Source: DASRIA01 sp035650255
GTDB taxonomy: Bacteria; Actinomycetota; Thermoleophilia; Solirubrobacterales; JBBDJG01
Assembly: GCA_035650255.1 (NCBI GenBank)
Contig: DASRIA010000101.1
Coordinates: 1-11,786 of the forward strand
Length of the DNA stretch: 11,786 nucleotides
Reading direction: 5' to 3'
How positions within the stretch are numbered: the first letter of the stretch is position 1; each line of letters starts with the position of its first letter. Shown here one piece after another: positions 1 through 4,616 of this stretch. Made by a program: the position numbers and the translations under genes. The notes under the pieces are model-generated. The model was not told the origin of the DNA, did not search any database, and saw only the letters and a program-made list of their open reading frames with translations.

Positions 1-121
1 TCACGGTGGCGGCGGACTTGGGCCGCACGTGGCCGGCGTTGGCCATTGAGGCCACCACCATCACCACGACTGCCGACATGGCCAAAGCCATGGGCAGCGC
101 CATCCTCTTCCTGATGGTCAT
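1..121 (-). CDS. Secreted protein of unknown function, N-terminal fragment (3' part off the left edge)
   Basis: This is the first 40 codons of a gene whose 3' part lies beyond the left edge. The start is ATG at 121, preceded by a strong Shine-Dalgarno AGGGAGG (plus-strand 128-134) six bases upstream. The peptide begins MTIRKRMALPMALAMSAVVV and continues through a hydrophobic core to SMANA, then GHVRPKSAATV. That is a basic n-region, a Met/Ala/Val-rich h-region and an AxA cleavage site (ANA|GH), so a Sec signal peptide. The mature start 'GHVRPKSA' resembles small secreted proteins of unknown role that I associate with Thermoleophilia; this is recollection, not a search. Nothing in the visible part gives a function. 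The leader (122-315) carries several small inverted repeats. Confidence 0.72.
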   Translation of the reverse strand, partial: MTIRKRMALPMALAMSAVVVMVVASMANAGHVRPKSAATV

Positions 122-134
122 ATAACGCCTCCCT

Positions 135-149
135 CCCCTTCGACAGGGG
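135..149 (-). other. Small hairpin touching the ribosome binding site of the left-edge gene
   Basis: CCCCT (135-139), loop TCGAC, AGGGG (145-149) form a perfect 5-bp stem. On the minus-strand mRNA it directly abuts the AGGGAGG Shine-Dalgarno (128-134) of the secreted-protein gene. It could affect translation initiation. The stem is short, so chance cannot be excluded. Confidence 0.3.
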
Positions 150-150
150 A

Positions 151-168
151 AATTGCTCATGAGCACTT
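151..168. repeat. Imperfect palindrome centred on GCTCATGAGC
   Basis: AATTGCTCATGAGCACTT is an 18-bp palindrome with one mismatched pair and a perfect 10-bp core GCTCATGAGC (155-164). The right half can alternatively pair as GAGCA (161-165) with TGCTC (172-176). It lies 30-47 bases upstream of the ATG of the left-edge gene, where an operator or leader structure would be expected. No regulator can be named. Confidence 0.3.
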
Positions 169-182
169 CACTGCTCGGGTTT

Positions 183-198
183 GACCGATTTCTCGGTT
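183..198. repeat. Short inverted repeat GACCGA-TTTC-TCGGTT in the left-gene leader
   Basis: ACCGA (184-188) pairs with TCGGT (193-197) around a TTTC loop, and a G-T pair extends it at 183/198. It sits beside a degenerate minus-strand TCAAACCCGAGC (173-184) resembling the motif described at 260, 973 and 4550. It may be part of the leader control region of the gene at 1-121; function unknown. Confidence 0.22.
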
Positions 199-259
199 CG
201 CCCCCAGGTTGACTCGAGGGAAGCTAGCAGGAAAACCGAGACGTGCGCTTATCAGATGC

Positions 260-283
260 TCAAACTCGGACGGGGCGTTTGTC
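260..283. promoter_or_regulatory. Intergenic motif TCAAACYYGGAC, copy 1
   Basis: TCAAACTCGGACGG (260-273) is followed by a GTCCG that can pair with the motif's CGGAC (5-bp stem, 9-base loop). The 14-mer GCTCAAACTCGGAC (258-271) occurs identically at 971-984, and a two-base variant occurs at 4550-4563. This copy lies between the stop of the HEAMH gene and the start of the left-edge gene, about 140 bp upstream of the latter. Its recurrence only in intergenic gaps suggests a regulatory site or RNA element. The role is unknown. Confidence 0.45.
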
Positions 284-297
284 CGCTGTGTACAGAC

Positions 298-313
298 GGG
301 CACGCGAGTGCCC
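298..313 (-). terminator. Possible terminator hairpin after the HEAMH gene
   Basis: GGGCAC (298-303), loop GCGA, GTGCCC (308-313) form a perfect 6-bp GC-rich stem that begins two bases beyond the TAG stop of the minus-strand gene at 316-891. There is no U-tract on the minus strand (GTCTGTAC follows). If it terminates, it would be the U-less type common in high-GC actinobacteria; otherwise it may stabilise the 3' end. Confidence 0.35.
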
Positions 314-315
314 TG

Positions 316-891
316 CTATACGGCCTGTTCCGGGGGTGTCGGTATCCGGGCCGCGGGAAGCGCTGCGCGTCGCGGCCGTGACGCCGGCGAGCCGATCGGC
401 GCCGCGGCCGGGCCGAGGCCGAACGCCAGCTGCTCGTAGGGCTCCGCCGCTGCGGCCTGGGCGGCGCGCCACAGCTCCAGCCGCTCGAGCGCGAACCGCT
501 CGCACGCAAGCTCGCTGCACACGGCCCCGGACCGGAACTGCTGGATGTGCATCGCCTCGTGCGCGGCCAGCTTCACGAGCCATTCCTGCCAATCGCGGCA
601 CACGAAGAACGGGAACCGGTTGCGGGGCCCGGTCTCGTCCGGTGACTTGAAGTGATAGTTGATGGGACCGAGCGGCCAGCGCTCGCGGCCGCGTCCCAGC
701 CTCAGGGTGACCAGGTAGCGGGCCGCGCGCGGCGCATTGCTGATCTCCGGCACGCCGTTGTACGCAGCGCCCCCGAGGGCGCCGTTCTTGACGTTCACGC
801 ACACGCGCCGCATGTCGATGTCCTGCACGGCGAACAGCACGCCGGCGCGGACCTCCTCGTCCGGGTGCCGGCTGGTGTTGCGGATCCACAC
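316..891 (-). CDS. HEAMH-motif putative zinc metallopeptidase, unknown family
   Basis: This is a 191-aa protein with a GTG start at 891. The frame is closed by TGA at 955-957 with no other ATG/GTG/TTG in between, so this start is forced. No Shine-Dalgarno is visible, and an AT-rich TATATGT lies just upstream, so leaderless translation is possible. The protein has no signal peptide or membrane helix. Residues 1-65 (RNTSRHPDEEV..., FAVQDIDM, VCVNVKN, AYNGVP, ARYLVTLRLG) look like a folded alpha/beta domain. Residues 109-118 read AAHEAMHIQQ, an HExxH zinc motif (H111, E112, H115). It is followed by SELACERFALE, whose E127 or E131 could be the third ligand, as in HExxH...E gluzincins. The tail after about 145 is low-complexity Ala/Pro. 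Zinc-dependent hydrolysis is inferred from the motif alone. I do not recognise the family. The gene stands alone and is divergent from the sigma factor gene. Confidence 0.72.
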   Translation of the reverse strand: MWIRNTSRHPDEEVRAGVLFAVQDIDMRRVCVNVKNGALGGAAYNGVPEISNAPRAARYLVTLRLGRGRERWPLGPINYHFKSPDETGPRNRFPFFVCRDWQEWLVKLAAHEAMHIQQFRSGAVCSELACERFALERLELWRAAQAAAAEPYEQLAFGLGPAAAPIGSPASRPRRAALPAARIPTPPEQAV

Positions 892-916
892 CGCTCTACA
901 TATATCTGCGGCGGCC

Positions 917-928
917 GACGCCGGCGTC
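917..928. repeat. Perfect 12-bp palindrome GACGCCGGCGTC with downstream half copy
   Basis: GACGCCGGCGTC is fully self-complementary. Its left part recurs at 941-950 (GACGCCGGCG), so CCGGCGTC (921-928) can pair with GACGCCGG (941-948) as an alternative. It sits 26 bp upstream of the HEAMH gene's GTG start, in the divergent gap, where an operator would be expected. CG-rich palindromes also arise by chance at this base composition. Confidence 0.3.
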
Positions 929-972
929 TGGACGGGCCTGGACGCCGGCGCAGGTCACCTGGACGGGTGCGC

Positions 973-994
973 TCAAACTCGGACATGCGTCCGA
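973..994. promoter_or_regulatory. Intergenic motif TCAAACYYGGAC, copy 2, with hairpin
   Basis: TCAAACTCGGAC (973-984) runs into ATGC and GTCCGA (989-994), so TCGGAC/GTCCGA form a perfect 6-bp stem with a 4-base loop. It ends six bases before a GGAAC box (1001), the usual position of an activator site next to a -35 element. It lies between the divergent HEAMH and sigma factor genes and could serve either. Confidence 0.48.
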
Positions 995-1000
995 AGATGG

Positions 1001-1024
1001 GGAACTTCCTGGGGGGACTCCGTT
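1001..1024 (+). promoter_or_regulatory. Candidate ECF-type promoter of the sigma factor gene
   Basis: GGAACTT (1001-1007) and CGTT (1021-1024) are 15 bases apart, counted from the end of GGAAC. This resembles the GGAAC-N15/17-CGTT/CGTC layout of many group 4 (ECF) sigma promoters. It lies 75 bp upstream of the ECF sigma gene start (1099) on the same strand, which would fit autoregulation. The assignment rests on consensus resemblance only. Confidence 0.45.
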
Positions 1025-1048
1025 GACTCGGTAGATACAGGCCTTGGA

Positions 1049-1079
1049 GATCGTCGCGGACGCTCCTTCCGCGACGGTC
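1049..1079 (+). other. Strong 12-bp hairpin in the 5' leader of the sigma factor gene
   Basis: CGTCGCGGA (1052-1060), a 7-base loop, and TCCGCGACG (1068-1076) form a perfect 9-bp stem. G-A-T at 1049-1051 and G-T-C at 1077-1079 extend it to 12 bp with one G-T wobble. It lies between the candidate ECF promoter and the ATG at 1099, ending 12 bases before the weak GGAAG Shine-Dalgarno. No U-run follows, so a simple terminator is unlikely. A leader structure or DNA operator is more plausible. Confidence 0.45.
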
Positions 1080-1098
1080 GGGGAACAGCACGGAAGCC

Positions 1099-2514
1099 AT
1101 GCACACCTCCGCATCCGCGATCGCGGAATCACGACGGCCCCACGCCGGACGGCTCTCGCAAGCGTCGCTCCTGCACCAGAGCGACGAGCGCCTGGTGGCG
1201 CTCGCGCGGTCGGGGTCGGAACGGGCATGGGCGGAGATCACGCGGCGCTACGGCCGCCAGCTGCGCGTCTACTGCACGCGCTTCGTGGGCGCGAGCCGGG
1301 CCGAGGACGCGGTGCAGCAGACCTTCCTGCAGGCGTTCCTGGCGCTGCGAGACGGTGCCCACCGTGAGATCGCACTGCGCGCCTGGCTTTACCGGATCGC
1401 GCACAACTGCTCGATCGACCTGCTGCGCAAGGGCAACTCGGACTACGACGAGCTCGACCTCGACTACGACGGCGTCGCCCAGCCGCCGACGCTGTTCGAG
1501 CAGCGCGAGGAGATCAGGCGGCTGGTCTCGCGCATGCGCGACCTGCCGGAGGCGCAACGCCAGGCTCTGGCGCTGCGCGAGCTGGAGGGCCGCAGCTACG
1601 AGGAGATCTCGGCCCAGCTCGGCCACACCGGATCCGGTGTGCGCCAGCTGATCTTCCGCGCGCGCACAGCACTGCGCAACAGCGCCCCGGGTTTCCTGCC
1701 CATCGGTTTCCTGAAGGCGCGGCTGAGTCAGCCGCTGCCCGTTGAGTGTCATCACGTCGCGACAGCCGTGTCCGTGCCGGCATCGTCCGGAACGGGCATG
1801 GACGTAGTCGGCGCCGCGACGCTCGCCGTCGTGGCCGTGCTCGGCGGCGGGCTCGCGGCGTCCGACGGCGGCTCGCGGCGGGCTCGGCCCGTGCAGGTGC
1901 AGCGCGCTGCGCCGCAGCCCGGGCCGGTGAGCGTCTCTCCCGCCGCGCAGTCGGCCGCAGCGCGGCCGCCGCGGACGGGCGGTTCCTCGCTGCGCGCCAC
2001 CCGGCGCGGCACCCGTGGCCCGGACCCGGCTCCCGCCGCGGCCGAGGCCCCGGCGGCGGTCCCCGCGGCCGTTGCGCCCCCGCCGGTCGTGCTGCCCGCA
2101 CCGGTGCCGGCCCCGGCGGAGCCCGCTGCACCGGTGGCCCCTGCCGGGCAGGCGCCTCCGGCCGACGACGTCCGCCAGCAAGCCCTCCCCTCGACGCCAC
2201 CCGCGCCGGCGGAGGCGACAGCACCGCAGCCGGCCGGGGGCAGTGTGCCCGCGTCCGCTCCCACCGCGGTGCCGGTCACGCCTGCGCCCGGCGGCAACGC
2301 GGGGACCGGCAAGCAGCCGCCGCCGGCCAAGCCGCGGCGGCCGGTCGTGCCCGCGAAGCCGAAGCCCGTCGCGCCCGCGCCTCCGCGCGCGCCGGCGAAG
2401 GGCCCGGCGCAGAAGCCCGCTCCTGCAGTCCAGAGGCCGCAGGCCCAGAGGCCCGGGACGAAGCCCGTGCCGCCGAGGCGCTCCGCCCCGGCGCGCAGCG
2501 GCGAGCGCAGATGA
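1099..2514 (+). CDS. ECF RNA polymerase sigma factor with C-terminal membrane helix and Pro/Ala-rich tail
   Basis: A 471-aa group 4 sigma factor, far longer than the usual 170-220 aa. Region 2 spans about 28-112 (ERAWAEITRRYG, EDAVQQTFLQAFLAL, RAWLYRIAHN). Region 4 spans about 134-190 (LPEAQRQALALRELEG, SYEEISAQLG, SGVRQLIFRART). It should therefore direct core polymerase to ECF-type promoters. A single hydrophobic segment follows at about 234-254 (VVGAATLAVVAVLGGGLAA), then some 217 residues rich in Pro, Ala, Arg and Lys ending in ...PARSGERR. The simplest topology is sigma domain inside, one membrane span, tail in the envelope. That would make it a membrane-tethered sigma factor needing release or a conformational signal (inference). 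No separate anti-sigma gene is visible. Start ATG 1099 has GGAAG only two bases upstream. The stop overlaps the next ATG (ATGA, 2511-2514), implying translational coupling with the glycosidase. Confidence 0.85.
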   Translation: MHTSASAIAESRRPHAGRLSQASLLHQSDERLVALARSGSERAWAEITRRYGRQLRVYCTRFVGASRAEDAVQQTFLQAFLALRDGAHREIALRAWLYRIAHNCSIDLLRKGNSDYDELDLDYDGVAQPPTLFEQREEIRRLVSRMRDLPEAQRQALALRELEGRSYEEISAQLGHTGSGVRQLIFRARTALRNSAPGFLPIGFLKARLSQPLPVECHHVATAVSVPASSGTGMDVVGAATLAVVAVLGGGLAASDGGSRRARPVQVQRAAPQPGPVSVSPAAQSAAARPPRTGGSSLRATRRGTRGPDPAPAAAEAPAAVPAAVAPPPVVLPAPVPAPAEPAAPVAPAGQAPPADDVRQQALPSTPPAPAEATAPQPAGGSVPASAPTAVPVTPAPGGNAGTGKQPPPAKPRRPVVPAKPKPVAPAPPRAPAKGPAQKPAPAVQRPQAQRPGTKPVPPRRSAPARSGERR

Positions 2515-4379
2515 CGGGCACGCGGCGGATGCACAAGAGGATCTTCCTGCTGCTCGTGGCGGTCACCTGCGCGCCGGCGGTGGGGGCGCCGCCGGCGCCT
2601 GCACAGGAGGCCGCGCCGGTGTGCGCGCAGAAGGCGCCGACCCAGCTGAAGTTCCGGCGCCAGGCCGGCAAGCACCACGGGCGCCTCTCCTGGCATGCGG
2701 GCCGGGCGGCGCGCGGGCGCTTCCGCGTGTTCCGCAACGGGGCCACAGTCGGGCAGACGCGCGCGCGGTCGATGAGGGTGTCGGTGCGGCCGGGGCGCCA
2801 GTACCTGTTCTCGGTCCGGCCGGTGAACGCCGCGGGTGCCGTGTCGAATTGCGAAGGCCAGCTGACGCAGTCGCTGCGCTGGTACCCGCCCTTCAGGGTG
2901 CGCCACGTTTCGGTCAAGCGAGTCCGCAAGCTGCGCGCCACCCTCAGCTGGGCGCGCGTGCGGCGCGGTGACGGGAGGCTTGCGGGTTATCGCGTCTATC
3001 GCGACGGTGTCGTCTACCGGCAGGTGAAGCCGCGCCGCCGGTCCGTGCGCGTGAACGTCACCCCCGGGACGCACTTGTTCCGCGTGATCGCGGCCGACAC
3101 GCGGGGCGCGATGGGCCAGGCCAGCCGGTCCGTGCGGGTGCGCGTGCGCCACACGGCGCCCACGGCGCCGGGCCGGTTGCGCGTGGGGACGGTCTCGGAC
3201 ACGACCGTCGAGCTCGGCTGGGGCCAGAGCCGCAGGCGCAGCTCGCCGATCACCGGCTACCGGATCTTCCGGAACGGGGTGCCGATCGGCCAGACGCGGG
3301 GGCTGAACATGACCGTCGCCAACCTCGCGCCCGCGACCGGCTACCGCTTCTCGGTGGCCGCGGTCGACCGCTGGGGCTACCTGAGCCGCTCGACCGCGGC
3401 GCAGGCGGCCACCGCGATGCCGCCGCCCACGCTGGGCAACCTGCACGCCTTCCTGCTCGCGACGACCGACGAGAGCTTCCGCGACCTGCAGCGCCACTAC
3501 CGGCAGATCGGCACGGTCTATCCCACGTACTTCGACTGCCGTCGCGCGGACGCGGGCATCATCGGCAAGGACGACCCGCTGGTCACGCGCTGGGCCCAGA
3601 TGCGCCGCATCGCCGTGTTGCCGCGCTTCAACTGCCAGCACGGTCCGACGCTCAACATGCTGCTGCGCAACTCCGCGGTGCGCGAGAGGACGCTCAACAA
3701 CCTGGTCGGCCTCGCGCAGCAGTACGGATACGACGGCATCAACCTGGACTTCGAGGCGGGCTTCGAGACCGACCGTGACGTGCTCACGTCGTTCGTCGCC
3801 GAGCTCGGCCGGCGGCTGCATGCGATCGGCAAGCGCGTGACGGTCGAGGTGTCGGCGAAGTTCTCCAGCAGCCAGACCGGGCGCAGCGGCTTCTACGACT
3901 ACCCGGCGCTGGGGCGCGTCGCGGACCACGTGTTCGTGATGGCGTGGGGCTGGCACTGGACCACGTCCGCTCCGGGGCCGTCGGACGAGCTCGAGAACGT
4001 CCTGAAGGTCGCCAACTACGTCGCGACGATGCCGAACAAGCAGCGGTACGTGTTCGGCACGCCGCTGTACGGGCACGACTGGCCGTGGAGCGGCGGGGCA
4101 GCCAATCCCTCGACGCCGCGCGAGTACTCCGAGATCGCCGCGATCGCGCGCGCCCATGGCGCCAGCCCGCGGTTCGATCCGACCTCCTACCTGTACACGT
4201 TCAACTACGTGGAGGGCGGCGTCCCGCACGAGGTGTGGTTCGCCGACGCGACCACGGTGTCGCGCCGCATTCGCATCGCGAAGGTGCGCGGCCTGGGCCT
4301 CGGGTTCTGGCGGCTCGGCACCGAGGACCAGCGCATCTGGGACGACCCCCAGATCGCTCCCGGGACGACCTGGCCGTAA
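2511..4379 (+). CDS. Secreted FN3(x3)-GH18 glycoside hydrolase, YaaH/SleL- or chitinase-like
   Basis: This 622-aa protein starts at ATG 2511 inside the sigma stop; ATG 2529 (MHKRIFLLL) is the alternative. A Sec signal peptide is at about 7-30 (IFLLLVAVTC core). Three FN3-like repeats follow at about 42-128, 129-218 and 219-306, each with a recurring strand pair (FRVFRNG, YRVYRDG, YRIFRNG) and a late strand (YLFSVRPVN, HLFRVIAAD, YRFSVAAVD). The GH18 domain covers about 308-622. Its signature DGINLDFE lies at 408-415, with E415 as the expected catalytic acid and D413 as its partner. FGTPLYGHDW and the C-terminal GLGFWRLGTED also fit YaaH/SleL-type GH18 enzymes. The family cleaves beta-1,4 links next to N-acetylhexosamine, in chitin, peptidoglycan or related glycans. 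The substrate here is unproven. Coupling to the sigma factor and proximity to a polysaccharide synthase suggest cell-surface glycan trimming. Confidence 0.88.
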   Translation: MTGTRRMHKRIFLLLVAVTCAPAVGAPPAPAQEAAPVCAQKAPTQLKFRRQAGKHHGRLSWHAGRAARGRFRVFRNGATVGQTRARSMRVSVRPGRQYLFSVRPVNAAGAVSNCEGQLTQSLRWYPPFRVRHVSVKRVRKLRATLSWARVRRGDGRLAGYRVYRDGVVYRQVKPRRRSVRVNVTPGTHLFRVIAADTRGAMGQASRSVRVRVRHTAPTAPGRLRVGTVSDTTVELGWGQSRRRSSPITGYRIFRNGVPIGQTRGLNMTVANLAPATGYRFSVAAVDRWGYLSRSTAAQAATAMPPPTLGNLHAFLLATTDESFRDLQRHYRQIGTVYPTYFDCRRADAGIIGKDDPLVTRWAQMRRIAVLPRFNCQHGPTLNMLLRNSAVRERTLNNLVGLAQQYGYDGINLDFEAGFETDRDVLTSFVAELGRRLHAIGKRVTVEVSAKFSSSQTGRSGFYDYPALGRVADHVFVMAWGWHWTTSAPGPSDELENVLKVANYVATMPNKQRYVFGTPLYGHDWPWSGGAANPSTPREYSEIAAIARAHGASPRFDPTSYLYTFNYVEGGVPHEVWFADATTVSRRIRIAKVRGLGLGFWRLGTEDQRIWDDPQIAPGTTWP

Positions 4380-4403
4380 CGCACGCCGCATAACCGCGGC
4401 ACA

Positions 4404-4442
4404 GTGCTCACTTCAACTCCGTAGTCGAGTTCAAGCGAGCAC
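4404..4442. terminator. 16-bp imperfect hairpin between the GH18 and dehydrogenase genes
   Basis: GTGCTCACTTCAACTC (4404-4419), a 7-base loop (4420-4426) and GAGTTCAAGCGAGCAC (4427-4442) pair over 16 positions with two mismatches. It starts 25 bases after the GH18 stop. No T-run follows on either strand, so it would be a U-less terminator or a processing/attenuation structure. It divides the plus-strand block into sigma-GH18 and dehydrogenase-synthase-deacetylase parts. Confidence 0.5.
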
Positions 4443-4549
4443 CGTGGTCGCGGCGCGCCGGCCGCACTCCGGTTTTCCACCGTGGTGCATAGGTGTCGGT
4501 ATGCGACCCCAATCGACCTCGGTGGTTGTTGCGCGACCGCGTGCAAGTT

Positions 4550-4595
4550 TCAAACCTGGACGGACACCCGTACGAGTGAGCCTGCGTCCGTCCAG
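4550..4595. promoter_or_regulatory. Intergenic motif TCAAACYYGGAC, copy 3, with 10-bp inverted repeat
   Basis: TCAAACCTGGACGG (4550-4563) matches copies 1 and 2 apart from a CT/TC swap. Within it CTGGACGGAC (4556-4565) is exactly reverse-complemented by GTCCGTCCAG (4586-4595), a perfect 10-bp arm separated by 20 bases. The element ends 22 bases before the dehydrogenase ATG (4617). It is followed by CCGTTGAC (4596-4603), an 8-mer also found at 1020-1027 downstream of copy 2. It is probably a protein operator or a leader RNA element of the polysaccharide genes; the regulator is unknown. Confidence 0.48.
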
Positions 4596-4616
4596 CCGTT
4601 GACCCCACATAGCGCC

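Noticed and set aside
1746..2510. Upstream extension of the GH18 frame from 1746
   Set aside because: The extension is Arg/Ala-rich shadow of the sigma tail. A signal peptide starts properly at 2511 or 2529 with an ATGA overlap.
1890..2510. GC-rich repeats in the sigma tail as a possible mobile or structural element
   Set aside because: The reading frame stays open and encodes a continuous Pro/Ala-rich segment, so codon bias for Pro/Ala explains the repetition.
1752..4391. Very long minus-strand open frame opposite the sigma and GH18 genes (879 codons)
   Set aside because: It is the antisense shadow of two well-supported genes. Its translation is Arg/His/Pro/Ala-rich with no domain, as usual in GC-rich DNA.
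4440..4490. Direct repeat CACCGTGG at about 4441 and 4480 as an operator pair
   Set aside because: It is only eight bases in GC-rich DNA with no dyad symmetry, so it is not above chance.
4482..4616. Dehydrogenase start at 4482
   Set aside because: The added residues are unlike the family, no ribosome site is present, and the segment contains the 10-bp inverted repeat and motif copy 3, which fit non-coding DNA better.
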